Program-made: the position numbers and the translations under genes | From: Streptomyces cinereus | GTDB taxonomy: Bacteria > Pseudomonadota > Gammaproteobacteria > Pseudomonadales > Moraxellaceae | NCBI GenBank assembly: GCA_014647715.1 | Contig: BMPS01000004.1 | Location: forward strand, 1 to 64,000 | Direction: 5' to 3' | DNA length: 64,000 bases | The notes under the pieces: model-generated | Databases searched by the model: none | What the model was told of the DNA's origin: nothing | What the model saw: the letters and a program-made list of their open reading frames with translations, nothing else | Shown here: piece after piece, positions 37,260-46,773 of the stretch | Position numbering within the stretch: position 1 is the stretch's first letter | How the letters are laid out: every line of letters starts with the position of its first letter

Positions 37260-37697
37260 ATGTCGTCTTTTACCAACCAAGATTTGCGTCGTGCCGGTTT
37301 GAAAGTCACGTTACCGCGTTTGAAAATTTTAGAATTGCTAGAAAAAGCCGAATCCCATCACATGAGCGCGGAAGATGTGTATAAAGCCTTGATGGAGCAC
37401 GGTGAAGACGTGGGGCTTGCGACTGTTTACCGCGTGTTAACCCAGTTTGAACAAGCGGGGATTGTCGAGCGTCACAATTTTGAAAACAACTTGTCGGTAT
37501 TTGAAATCGCCAAAGATGAGCACCATGACCACTTGGTATGTGACCAATGCGGCAAAATCATTGAATTTCACAATGAAGAAATCGAAGCGCTGCAAGAAAA
37601 AGTCGCCAAAGACTTTGGCTTTACCCTAGCAGGGCACTCGCTGGTACTATATGGAATTTGTGACAACAAAGATTGCCAAAATTCAGTAAAACGCTAA
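37260..37697 (+). CDS. fur: ferric uptake regulator Fur
   Basis: Fur is the iron-dependent repressor of iron-uptake genes. The 145-residue protein has the winged-helix DNA-binding N-terminus (LRRAGLKVTLPRLKILELLE, as motifs RRAGLKVTLPR; then GLATVYRVLTQFEQAGIVERH) and a C-terminal dimerisation part with metal ligands in DEHHDHLVCDQCGKIIEF and CDNKDC near the end. Length and both Cys pairs match the family. GCGAGGA precedes ATG 37260. It is single and has a terminator. Confidence 0.96.
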   Translation: MSSFTNQDLRRAGLKVTLPRLKILELLEKAESHHMSAEDVYKALMEHGEDVGLATVYRVLTQFEQAGIVERHNFENNLSVFEIAKDEHHDHLVCDQCGKIIEFHNEEIEALQEKVAKDFGFTLAGHSLVLYGICDNKDCQNSVKR

Positions 37698-37779
37698 TGC
37701 CTTGGCGCCTTAATAGATGAATAGGTTAAAAAATTTACGTGCAAAAATCACTCACAAAAATTAATTAAAAACTTCAGTT

Positions 37780-37819
37780 AAAAAAAGCGGCTAGATAAAT
37801 TTTATTTAGCCGCTTTTTT
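37780..37819. terminator. bidirectional terminator between fur and murJ
   Basis: AAAAAAGCGGCTA pairs with TAGCCGCTTTTTT, with further AT pairing in the stem. It lies between convergent genes. Confidence 0.9.
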
Positions 37820-37850
37820 CGTCTGTTTTCCGTTGTTTATTTTCTATTAT

Positions 37851-39437
37851 TTATTGAACGCTATGATGCGGTTTTAATTCTGATAGCCTAAAGCCAGCGA
37901 TTAATAGCGCTGCGCCATACACCATAGCGCCCACCACACACAGCGCCAATAGTGCAACAATACGAATACCTTGATGCGCAGTAATGGGGAAAAAATGAAT
38001 ACCAGCGGCAAGTGCCAACCCCATTGCCCCATTTGCGATGGCAAAGATAACCGCTAATCGTCGCCAAGCCGCACCAAACCGGTAAATACCTTGGGTATGT
38101 AAATAAAAATATAACAGCCCCGCATTGATAAAAGACGCCAGTGTATTGGCAAGCCCTAGTCCGGCATGGGGCGCGATTTGCCACTTTTTAAATAACCCAG
38201 CCAGGACGAGGCTTAGCACGACATTGGCAATCACGCTAATCACACCGACTTTGACAGGGGTGCGACTGTCATGACGGGCAAAAAAAGCCGGGGCAAATAT
38301 TTTAATCAGCATAAATGCCAAAACCCCACCCGATAAGCACTGCAGCGCAAGCCCACTCATCATGGCATCTTGCCGCACAAATTCCCCATGTTCAAACAGG
38401 GATATCATAAGCACATTACTAATCATGCCAAGCGCGATGGATGCAGGCACGCCGACCAACACCGTTAGCCGCGTCGCCCAATCTAGGGTGTGTCCAAATT
38501 GTTGATGGTCATCGCTTGCGATACTTTTGGATAAACTGGGCAAAATCACCGTGCCAATCGCCACCCCAATCAGCCCTAGCGGCAGCTCGCTCATCCGCTC
38601 TGCGGTATACAGCCAAGAGACCGAGCCATCAATCATGGTTGAAGCCAGTACCGTGTTGACCAGCATATTGATTTGGGTGACCGATACCCCAAACAGCGCA
38701 GGCAGCATGAGTTTTAAAATCCGTCGCACGCCGGGGTGACGAAAGCTAACCTTGGGCATCACGAGGAGCTGATGGCTGTGCAATTGCGGTAATTGAATCA
38801 ATAGCTGCAGCAAACCTGCCACCGCAACGGCATAACCGACCGCCAAAATTGGCTTGGCAAGCAGCGGCGCTACCCAAATCGCGCCCACAATCATACACAC
38901 ATTTAAAATCACCGGTGCAAAGGCAGGCAACGCAAACCGCCCTACGCTTTGCAAAATACTACTAGCAAACGCGGTCATGGCGATAAATAACAAATAAGGA
39001 AAAGTGATACGAAGCAGCTCAACTGCCGTTACAAATTTGCTAGGCTCATGCAGATAACCCACCGCAAACACAGCAATCACGGCGGGCGCGAAGATGACTA
39101 TCACGGCGGTAAGACCTGATAAAATCAACAATAACGTACCTGCCACCCGACTGATAAGAATTTGAATGCCGAGCAAGGCTTGTTTGCTATCGGTCATGTC
39201 GTTATTTTGGGCTTGGTGTTGATAATCGGATAGTACAGGGACAAAAGCTTGGGCAAAAGCGCCTTCCGCGAACAGCCGCCGCAAAAAATTGGGCAATTTG
39301 AATGCTACCAAAAACGCATCCATCATGCCACCTGTGCCAAATACGCTCATCAATACCATGTCGCGAATCATGCCCAAGATACGTGAAAATAAGGTAAAGA
39401 AACTAATAATAGCGGTGGATTTGATAAGTTTTGACAT
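37851..39437 (-). CDS. murJ: lipid II flippase MurJ
   Basis: MurJ moves lipid II across the inner membrane for wall synthesis. The 528-residue protein has the 14-helix MOP-superfamily layout. Hallmarks are the N-terminal FFTLFSRILGMIRDMVLMSVFG, KLPNFLRRLFAEGAFAQAFVPV, and AERMSELPLGLIGVAIGTVILPSLS. It starts at ATG 39437. It lies apart from the murG cluster, next to ampD. Confidence 0.96.
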   Translation of the reverse strand: MSKLIKSTAIISFFTLFSRILGMIRDMVLMSVFGTGGMMDAFLVAFKLPNFLRRLFAEGAFAQAFVPVLSDYQHQAQNNDMTDSKQALLGIQILISRVAGTLLLILSGLTAVIVIFAPAVIAVFAVGYLHEPSKFVTAVELLRITFPYLLFIAMTAFASSILQSVGRFALPAFAPVILNVCMIVGAIWVAPLLAKPILAVGYAVAVAGLLQLLIQLPQLHSHQLLVMPKVSFRHPGVRRILKLMLPALFGVSVTQINMLVNTVLASTMIDGSVSWLYTAERMSELPLGLIGVAIGTVILPSLSKSIASDDHQQFGHTLDWATRLTVLVGVPASIALGMISNVLMISLFEHGEFVRQDAMMSGLALQCLSGGVLAFMLIKIFAPAFFARHDSRTPVKVGVISVIANVVLSLVLAGLFKKWQIAPHAGLGLANTLASFINAGLLYFYLHTQGIYRFGAAWRRLAVIFAIANGAMGLALAAGIHFFPITAHQGIRIVALLALCVVGAMVYGAALLIAGFRLSELKPHHSVQ

Positions 39438-39507
39438 GAAAGAATCGCTGCAAGTTTTGCCGAGAAGTGAGTGTAGGGATGGGATTTTGTAGTTTGAGTT
39501 GGGCGCT

Positions 39508-39571
39508 GTTATCTTACAAAGTTTTTATCTTGCAAAATTGTTATCTTGCAAAATCGTTATCCTACAAAATT
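39508..39571. repeat. 16-bp tandem repeat, 4 copies
   Basis: Four consecutive units based on GTTATCTTGCAAAATT (39508, 39524, 39540 and 39556) differ by one to three bases. They fill much of the roughly 170-base spacer between ampD and murJ, upstream of murJ. Confidence 0.85.
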
Positions 39572-39608
39572 GCCATACGATAAATTTTTGAAAGTCACCT
39601 AACGGCAT

Positions 39609-40208
39609 TTAATGGTTGATTTCACTTTTATTGACCGTGTTTCTATTGACCATGCTTCTTAATTTCATCCAATCAAAATACAGCCCCGGGTCGGATTTGC
39701 GACCGCGCGCGATATCGCTATGACCGGCTAGATGATTGATGGTTTGGGGATAAGCTTGATAAATCGCGGCAATCACGCCACTTAAAGCTTGGTATTGACT
39801 GTCATCAAACTCGCTATAATCATCACCTTCTAGCTCAATCCCAATCGAATAGTCATTGCAGTTTGGCGCGCCCAAATAACTAGATTTGCCAGCATGCCAA
39901 GCACGATCATCAAAGCTCACAAACTGCGTGACCCTACCATCACGCTCAATAAACAAATGCGCGGAGACCTGCTGCTGATAAATGGTTGCAAAATACGGAT
40001 GCGCTTTGGGGTCTAATTGATTTTGAAAAAATGCACGAACAAAATGCTCGCCTTGGTTATTTTTTAGACCAAATTCACTGGGCGGCAAGCTGATGTTATG
40101 AATCACAATCAGGTGAATATCATTAGGGTCGGGGCGCTCACCAAAATTGGGTGACGCCACAAACTCGCATGGGCTTAACAAACCCTGCTCAATGCTAAAT
40201 CCCGACAT
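39609..40208 (-). CDS. ampD: 1,6-anhydro-N-acetylmuramyl-L-alanine amidase AmpD
   Basis: AmpD cleaves the muropeptide amide bond in the cytoplasm during wall recycling, and so sets beta-lactamase induction where AmpR exists. The 199-residue zinc amidase shows the ligands His in LIVIHNISLPP, His in LAGHSDIARGRKSDPG and the downstream Asp of that motif. FVSFDDRAWHAGKSS and SIGIELEG are further family blocks. ATG 40208 is chosen because AGGCGGGG lies seven bases before it; the frame extends to TTG 40232. The gene is downstream of murJ. Confidence 0.93.
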   Translation of the reverse strand: MSGFSIEQGLLSPCEFVASPNFGERPDPNDIHLIVIHNISLPPSEFGLKNNQGEHFVRAFFQNQLDPKAHPYFATIYQQQVSAHLFIERDGRVTQFVSFDDRAWHAGKSSYLGAPNCNDYSIGIELEGDDYSEFDDSQYQALSGVIAAIYQAYPQTINHLAGHSDIARGRKSDPGLYFDWMKLRSMVNRNTVNKSEINH

Positions 40209-40395
40209 AACCATACCCCGCCTAATCATCAAAATGGTGTTTCAAATAGTTGGTAAAACGCTACTCAATGCTATGGCTAATTTAGCATAAAATTGGTCTT
40301 ATCTTCACCTTAACCGAAAGACACAGTTAAAAAAAAGCAATTCTGCAAAAAAATGGTATGCTATCGCTAAGCTGACAACAAGGGTAGAACATCTG

Positions 40396-43300
40396 ATGGA
40401 TATGATTATAGCGGCGTTGATACTGGCAGTGGTGGGGGCGCTTTGTAAAATTTTTGCCCAACAAAAAGCAATTACCCGGCTTGAATCCAAGCTCGACAAC
40501 CTGCAAAAACAACTCGCTGACGTCATGGCAACCGTGTATATCTTAAGCAGCGAGGCAAAGCCATCATCTACCCAACAATCGGCAAGCGATATTCGCCAAA
40601 ACCAGCCTGTTACTGAAACTATTACTGACCCTATCACGCAGCCCATCAGTCAAGCCCCTGTCTCAGCGCCCTTTCCAGTGCCCCTCCCAGCGGCTGAATC
40701 TTTGCCAATCGCGAATACGCTTGATGCTTCGGTTAGTTCAACCTTCCCAACGGCAACGCAGCCGTCCGTGAATGACGCAGCCCGTCTGCATCAACCTAGC
40801 GTATCACAGCCATCATCTCCTTCTTTAAAAGATGATGAAAGCGCTACCAATATTGTGACATCGCTTTGGGCAAGTGCCACCCAATGGTTCTTTGGGGAAA
40901 ACTTGGTGGTGCGTGTCGGTGCACTGGTGTTGCTAGTGGGCGTGGTGTTATTACTCAAACTTGCCAGCCAATATATTGAGGTATCGATGCCCGTGCGCAT
41001 GGCGCTGGTAGCGTTGGGTGGCTTGGTGATAACGGCAGTCGGCTATCGCACCACTGCCAAAAAACGCAGTTATGGGTTGACGTTGCAAGGTGTCGGCTTT
41101 GCGGTGATTTATTTGACGGTGTTTGCGAGTTTTAAATTGTATGGACTACTACCATCAACCTTAACCTTCGGCGTGCTTGCATTACTGGCAGGGTTAACAG
41201 TGATGTTTTCTGTGTGGCAAAATGCGCTGCCGCTTGCGGTCTTGGCGTTCGGTGGGGCGTTTTTTGCGCCCATACTAGTCAGCCGACCTGACGGTAGTGT
41301 GGTGATGTTATTTAGTTATTATTTATTACTCAATATAGCGGTTGCGGTGATTGCCCATTATCGCACTTGGAAGCTGCTCAATGCGCTCAGCCTAGCAGTG
41401 ACTTTTGGGCTTGCTTATGTGTGGGGATTTCGTGCATTTAGTGGCAATAGTGCAGGTGCAGGCTGGCTGTCATTACGCTGGCAACTGCTGGGGTTATTGG
41501 TTGGGCACATGGCGCTGTATTTGTTTATTGCAGTTAGATACTCACAGCAGGTCGTAAGTTATAACCAAGCGCTGCTGCAAATGAACACGGGAGTAGCCAA
41601 ACGCCCGATTATATCGATAGATTCAGGCTTGTTGTTTGGTACAGCGTTACTGGGGTTTGGGCTGATGGCAAGCTTGCTCAATGATTTGCCTTATCATCTG
41701 GCTTTTGCTAGCAGTGCATTATCAGCTATTTATTTGAGTCTAGGATTGTGGCTGCTCAAACATCATCGTCGTAGCATCGCAGGCGACCCACAAGCCAACA
41801 ATCAATTTGATAACAGCTTTGAGCTGCTCATTGAAGCCAGCCTTGCGCTCGGCTGTGGGTTTTTGGCTTTGGTGATACCACTGGCGCTATCAGCCAAATG
41901 GATTAGTATCGGTTGGGCAGTGCAGGGTGCTGCATTGGTGTGGCTCGGTGCGCGTACCCAAAGACGCTGGACGGTATATTTTGGGTTGGCATTGCAAGCC
42001 TTTAGTATCCTGTTATTGGTGGGCTTTGATACCCTCATGCGGCATTGGTATGGGCTACTGGATCAATTATCTATTCCGCACCAAACATCTATAGTAGCGG
42101 CTTCATCCACTTTGCTACTGACCGTATTGATAGCGTGTGTGCTGCTGTCTGCTTTTATTTTGCGTCACGGTAGAGCCAATATCGCGGCAGCCACATCCCA
42201 AGCTAAAGGTCAGCCTCAAACTCAACCTGCGACAGTCAAAACGACGCATAAACGGGTTCAACAAATCGCTGATAATGCCAGTCACAGCTTTGTGGCCACC
42301 GCGCTTGTGGTTGTCGGGTTTGTGCTGTATCTGTCGGCGATTTTATCCGCTGACCCCTTTTGGAACAACGGTGGCAAAACCACCACTATCAAACTTGCCG
42401 TGGGTATGGCGGTATTTTTAATTGTGGGACAACTGATACATCAGCGTTTTGTTTGGCGCAGTATGCGTAAGGTGAGCCGCTTTATTTTACCGTTTGCGAT
42501 GATGAGCTGGGTGCTAGTCTGTCTCACCCACGTTAAGGTCGAGACGGTTGTAGACCTAAACGATTATCACATCAAAGCATTTAGCGGGTTGGGGCGTTAT
42601 TTGCTCGCCATGCTCGGCTGTTTAGCCATCGCAAAATTGCTAGGGGGGTGGCTGCTTAGTCGCTGGCACCGCGACCGACTCGATACAAGCGTTGATGCGC
42701 TGGTTTGGTTTTTGACACTGATTGCCATGCTAACTTGGATGCTGCAACAAGTGCCATTTAACTATTGGCAGCATGCCCAAGAGCTTAGAGCCATTATCAC
42801 TATTTTACCGACCGTGCTGGCTGTGCTTGGATTGATGAGTTTGTTGTTGCTGCCAAAACTTCAGGCGTTTGCTGATCGTTTGCTGGGTTGGTTAGAGGTT
42901 GATACGCTACTGAAACACAGCGCTTATATTTTGGTACCGATGACCTTTATTTGGAGTTTATCTGCCAATTTCTCGTTAGACGGTCAGCTATTGGGCGTTT
43001 ATCTGCCGCTGCTCAATCCACTGGATTTGACCTTAATCAGTATTTTACTGTACCAATTTTATGTGGCACTCAAAGTTGATACCAACTATCGTACTATCGT
43101 TTTGGTGGCTTGCGGTCTAGGGGCATTTGTAACGGTCAGCAGTATGTTAGTGCGTGGGTTTGCCAGCGTTTGGGGCACGCCGACGTGGGAACATGGTGCT
43201 TGGTCAGTCAGTATGGTACAGACGGGGCTGACTATCTTATGGACTGTCATTGCGATGGTATTGATGTTCTTGGCAAACAAAAAAGCCATTCGCTTGGTAT

Positions 43301-43500
43301 GGTTTGCCGGTATCGCATTATTGACCATTGTGGTTGCCAAGTTGGTATTGATTGATATGTCGAATACCAGTGCGGTATTACGTGTGGTGTCTTTTATCGG
43401 GGCAGGCTTATTGATGCTCGTCATTGGTTATCTTGCACCCTTACCGCCTAAGTCAAGTAAACCTAAGGCAGGTAAACTCAAGTCAGATAAACTTAAGTAA
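40396..43500 (+). CDS. DUF2339 large membrane protein
   Basis: A 1034-residue integral membrane protein of the DUF2339 family. An N-terminal anchor and short coiled coil (residues about 1-50) are followed by a Pro/Ser/Thr/Gln-rich linker (55-145) and over twenty predicted hydrophobic segments. The block WFFGENLVVRVGALVLLVGVVLLLK (residues about 157-181, split motif ENLVVRVGALVLLVG) is characteristic. Function is unknown. It is paired with a DUF3999 gene, as in many pseudomonads. The last codons come from a 15-bp tandem repeat, giving the Lys-rich end. Confidence 0.85.
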   Translation: MDMIIAALILAVVGALCKIFAQQKAITRLESKLDNLQKQLADVMATVYILSSEAKPSSTQQSASDIRQNQPVTETITDPITQPISQAPVSAPFPVPLPAAESLPIANTLDASVSSTFPTATQPSVNDAARLHQPSVSQPSSPSLKDDESATNIVTSLWASATQWFFGENLVVRVGALVLLVGVVLLLKLASQYIEVSMPVRMALVALGGLVITAVGYRTTAKKRSYGLTLQGVGFAVIYLTVFASFKLYGLLPSTLTFGVLALLAGLTVMFSVWQNALPLAVLAFGGAFFAPILVSRPDGSVVMLFSYYLLLNIAVAVIAHYRTWKLLNALSLAVTFGLAYVWGFRAFSGNSAGAGWLSLRWQLLGLLVGHMALYLFIAVRYSQQVVSYNQALLQMNTGVAKRPIISIDSGLLFGTALLGFGLMASLLNDLPYHLAFASSALSAIYLSLGLWLLKHHRRSIAGDPQANNQFDNSFELLIEASLALGCGFLALVIPLALSAKWISIGWAVQGAALVWLGARTQRRWTVYFGLALQAFSILLLVGFDTLMRHWYGLLDQLSIPHQTSIVAASSTLLLTVLIACVLLSAFILRHGRANIAAATSQAKGQPQTQPATVKTTHKRVQQIADNASHSFVATALVVVGFVLYLSAILSADPFWNNGGKTTTIKLAVGMAVFLIVGQLIHQRFVWRSMRKVSRFILPFAMMSWVLVCLTHVKVETVVDLNDYHIKAFSGLGRYLLAMLGCLAIAKLLGGWLLSRWHRDRLDTSVDALVWFLTLIAMLTWMLQQVPFNYWQHAQELRAIITILPTVLAVLGLMSLLLLPKLQAFADRLLGWLEVDTLLKHSAYILVPMTFIWSLSANFSLDGQLLGVYLPLLNPLDLTLISILLYQFYVALKVDTNYRTIVLVACGLGAFVTVSSMLVRGFASVWGTPTWEHGAWSVSMVQTGLTILWTVIAMVLMFLANKKAIRLVWFAGIALLTIVVAKLVLIDMSNTSAVLRVVSFIGAGLLMLVIGYLAPLPPKSSKPKAGKLKSDKLK

Positions 43501-43518
43501 GACAAACCCAATGCAGCC
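43444..43518. repeat. 15-bp tandem repeat across the DUF2339 stop codon
   Basis: Units CCGCCTAAGTCAAGT, AAACCTAAGGCAGGT, AAACTCAAGTCAGAT, AAACTTAAGTAAGAC and AAACCCAATGCAGCC are adjacent. The fourth contains the TAA stop (43498-43500), and a change of CA to AA made it, so earlier stop positions may have moved as the array grew. In protein it reads PKAGKLKSDKLK. Confidence 0.85.
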
Positions 43519-44031
43519 AAAAAAAGCTAAGTAAACCCCTGCTAAAAATCGTGAATAACATGGGTTATTTTTCGTATTTACGGCAGGCGGGCTTAGATAA
43601 ATGTACAAGGACTTTCTGCCTAATTGTCTTTAAATTGTAACATCTGGCTAGAATTTATCCAAAATATGGGTTCTCTTGTTAGTGGTTTGTAGCACGGTAT
43701 AGAAGTTTTGAATGGGTATTGTTAATATCTTTATAGGGCAAAGTGCAACAGCAATTAAAGTATAAATCTAATTACTATCAATAAGTTAGAAAAACACTTA
43801 TCGCGTTTCTAACATAAAAAATTAATGTTGTTACTGTCTACTGATGCTTACAATGCGAGGCCATGGTTTTTTTAAATTTTTTTAGATTAACTGCAACTGA
43901 TGGCTTTATGTTGATACCCAAACACATGCTACGCTGTTTTTTGGTTAAGTCTAATTGGTCTGAGTTTTTGTCAATGTCCATCGCAATCGGTTAGCTTGTA
44001 AAGTCATATCCATTATAATTATATAGGAGCT
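43519..44031. other. intergenic region upstream of the DUF3999 gene
   Basis: The 513 bases hold no credible gene. AT-rich stretches are frequent. A TATAAT box at 44014-44019 with a weak TTAGCT (43991-43996) at 17-base distance may be the promoter of the DUF3999 gene. Confidence 0.35.
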
Positions 44032-44058
44032 ATGAATTCTATAGTAACTATAAATTAA
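44032..44058 (+). promoter_or_regulatory. 8-codon leader ORF upstream of DUF3999
   Basis: ATG 44032 follows a strong AGGAG ribosome binding site and encodes MNSIVTIN before a TAA. It lies 13 bases before the DUF3999 start, whose own ribosome binding site is weak. It may capture ribosomes and pass them on. Confidence 0.35.
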
Positions 44059-44071
44059 CAATGAAGTAAAA

Positions 44072-45751
44072 ATGAAAAACAATAAGCACTGTCACGTAAG
44101 ATTAGCCAAACACCGCGCCTGTATTTTATCGGCAACTTTAGTTTCGCCGCTATTGTTAGTAGCTATCATTTACACGCAAGCAGATGCCCAAAACCCCACG
44201 AAAACGGCATCCGTCACTGTTGCCTCGCAAAAGACCACCACGACCATGGTAGCGCCTGCCATCGTTGACAATTCAGAGCAAGAGCATGACACTGACAATA
44301 TCAGCTATGGCTTTGAGGCATTGCAAAATAGCTTTGCAATCGACATTGATTTACCGGGAGAAAATCAAGCGGACAACCCCAACAGCGCCCAACTGGTAAA
44401 ATTTTCGTCGCTAACGCCCAGTTTGTTAGCTTTAATCATGCAGCAAGATGGGGCAACTATTAGCGATAAACAAAATTACCGATTGGTTGATGCCAAAGGT
44501 CATATTATGCCGATGGCGATTCGTCCTGTCAGTAAACAATCATCTGTCAATCAAGTATTGCAAGTAGTGAGCGTGGAGACGGATAACCCCAATGCGGTGG
44601 AAAAATTACGCCATGCGTTGACTGTACAGCTTGATAACCCAGACCATCAACAATCGATTAACATTGACCTTAGCAATTTGCCTTCAAACCCAGTCGCCGC
44701 TGTTACCAATAGCCCAGTCAGAACTTGGTGGTTAACCAATCCCAACTTTGCCAAAAATCAATCTACTTTATCAACCGAGCAAGCAGTCAATCTTTGGCTA
44801 AAATTTTTACCCGTGAATTCAGCACCGCCCAGCAAGCGCCCACTGCAACTGCAAATTTATGGCAGTGATGACTTGCAAAGCTGGCAGATGGTCAGCCAAA
44901 CCGTGGTTAGCCCCTTTGACCCTAGCCAACGTGGTCAACCTAGCCAGGCTACTCAACATAGTCAAATGGTAGCGCCGCACGCTGACGGTACTAATCAGCC
45001 GATAGCGACAGGCAATGCTATTGCCATCGAGCCACAGCAAGCCAATTATCGGTATTGGCAAGTGGTGGCAAATCAGCCTATCAATCTTGAGGCAGCAAGC
45101 TTAAATCGCATGGTGAGTGAGGCAAGTTTCTTCTTGACCCGTGCCAGTTTTTCAAAAACCAAAGATGACGCCAACGAATGGCGGCTTAGCCTTGCTCAGC
45201 CCATGTTGACCACAGGGGTGAGTTTTTTTGTCCCCGAAAATCAGCTGTGGCAATTGACCATCAACGTACCTGAACAAGAAGCCAATCAATTGGCTAAAAT
45301 CAACAAAACCGCCAATGTAAGTAATGATAAAACTTTAGCCAATTCACAAATTGATAAAAACCATACCACGGTCAGTTGGCAACCGACATTGACCAAGTCG
45401 CTGCAATTGGGCGGTCAAATGCAGCAAGATGATTTGCCAGTTGATTTATTAACGCCCATGTATGAGATGTACTTTTTAGCACAAGGCACAGCGCCTTATA
45501 GACTGGTGATTAACGAGCCGCGCGTATTACAACAACCCAATATCACCCTATTCAACCAACAACTTACCAGCCTTGGCAATACCGTTGAAGGACAAATGCA
45601 AAATATCGAGGCATTGAACAATCCCAACGCGTCGTTTGAACGCTATAAAACATGGGCGCTATGGGGTGTGCTCGCCGCGATTGTAGCCGCTTTGGCGTTG
45701 ATTGCCCTGCGTTTATATCAACAAACTACTACCCAAGCCCCCAAAGAATAG
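44072..45751 (+). CDS. DUF3999 envelope protein
   Basis: A 559-residue protein with a signal peptide or membrane anchor at the N-terminus (SATLVSPLLLVAIIYTQADA), a large extracytoplasmic beta-rich region, and a C-terminal membrane helix (residues about 530-552, ALWGVLAAIVAALALIALRLY). YGFEALQNSFAIDIDLP corresponds to the start of the DUF3999 domain. Compared with the family it has Gln/Asn-rich inserts (about residues 288-320). It is the probable partner of the DUF2339 protein at 40396. Function is unknown. Confidence 0.8.
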   Translation: MKNNKHCHVRLAKHRACILSATLVSPLLLVAIIYTQADAQNPTKTASVTVASQKTTTTMVAPAIVDNSEQEHDTDNISYGFEALQNSFAIDIDLPGENQADNPNSAQLVKFSSLTPSLLALIMQQDGATISDKQNYRLVDAKGHIMPMAIRPVSKQSSVNQVLQVVSVETDNPNAVEKLRHALTVQLDNPDHQQSINIDLSNLPSNPVAAVTNSPVRTWWLTNPNFAKNQSTLSTEQAVNLWLKFLPVNSAPPSKRPLQLQIYGSDDLQSWQMVSQTVVSPFDPSQRGQPSQATQHSQMVAPHADGTNQPIATGNAIAIEPQQANYRYWQVVANQPINLEAASLNRMVSEASFFLTRASFSKTKDDANEWRLSLAQPMLTTGVSFFVPENQLWQLTINVPEQEANQLAKINKTANVSNDKTLANSQIDKNHTTVSWQPTLTKSLQLGGQMQQDDLPVDLLTPMYEMYFLAQGTAPYRLVINEPRVLQQPNITLFNQQLTSLGNTVEGQMQNIEALNNPNASFERYKTWALWGVLAAIVAALALIALRLYQQTTTQAPKE

Positions 45752-45813
45752 GCGATAATACAATCAAACATACTTCATCGAAAATGCCCCATCGACAATA
45801 AGGGATTATTTGC

Positions 45814-46707
45814 ATGCCTGCTGCTAGCCAAACCATTAGTGACACTTCGACCACCACGCCCCAAATCAACTCATTACTACGTATTGAAATCGCAAAACAA
45901 GTCTCACTTGCGCTGCAAGAAGACATCGCCACTGGGGATATTAATGCCCAGTTAATACCTGACACACAGCGCGATACGGCAACGATTATTTGTCGTGAAC
46001 CGATGGTGGTTGCGGGTAAGGCATGGGTGGATGAAGTATTTCGTCAGCTTGACCCCAACATGCAGCTTGATTGGGCAGTCAAAGACGGTGACGCTGTGGC
46101 AGCCAATCAAATTTTGGTGACGCTCATCGGTAACACCCGTGCACTGCTTACGGGTGAACGTACCGCGCTCAATTTTTTACAGACTTTATCATCCACTGCC
46201 ACTGTGGTTGCCAACCATGTGGCGGTCATCGCAGAACTACCGACCAAATTGTTAGATACGCGTAAAACCTTGCCAATGCTACGCCATGCGCAAAAATACG
46301 CCATGCTGTGCGGCGGCGGCAATAATCATCGTATCGGGCTATACGATGCCTTTTTGATAAAAGAAAACCACATCATGGCGTGTGGCGGTATCGCCCAAGC
46401 AGTCAGTCAGGCGCGTCAGATTGCCAATAAGCCAGTGGAAGTTGAAGTAGAAAATTTTGATGAGTTGCATCAAGCCATCGCTGCCAATGCTGATATCGTG
46501 ATGCTCGATAATTTTACCATTGAAGATACCCAAAAAGCGGTCGAACTGGTTGCTAGTCTTGGTAAGCCTTGCCAGCTTGAAGCTTCAGGCGATATTAGCC
46601 TTACCCATCTACGCCAAGTGGCAGAAACCGGGGTGGATTTTATCTCAATGGGTGCATTGACGAAGCATATCAAAGCCATTGATTTATCGATGCGTTTTCA
46701 GCAATAA
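45814..46707 (+). CDS. nadC: nicotinate-nucleotide pyrophosphorylase NadC
   Basis: NadC makes nicotinate mononucleotide from quinolinate and PRPP, the third step of de novo NAD synthesis. The 297-residue protein has the usual length. Hallmarks: [32 protein letters not shown], the [28 protein letters not shown] region (motif DTRKTLP), EVEVENFDE, and [31 protein letters not shown] at the end (motif EASGDIS). It starts at ATG 45814. nadA and nadB are not adjacent. Confidence 0.97.
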   Translation: MPAASQTISDTSTTTPQINSLLRIEIAKQVSLALQEDIATGDINAQLIPDTQRDTATIICREPMVVAGKAWVDEVFRQLDPNMQLDWAVKDGDAVAANQILVTLIGNTRALLTGERTALNFLQTLSSTATVVANHVAVIAELPTKLLDTRKTLPMLRHAQKYAMLCGGGNNHRIGLYDAFLIKENHIMACGGIAQAVSQARQIANKPVEVEVENFDELHQAIAANADIVMLDNFTIEDTQKAVELVASLGKPCQLEASGDISLTHLRQVAETGVDFISMGALTKHIKAIDLSMRFQQ

Positions 46708-46773
46708 ATCGGTTAAAAATACATCGATTAAAAATAGTCAGTTTTTTTAATGCCATTCACGATAGGTCATAGC

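Noticed and set aside
39508-39571. possible CRISPR array
   Set aside because: Units of 16 bp are directly adjacent with no spacers, and no cas gene is present in the window; this is a simple tandem array. The same holds for the other arrays.
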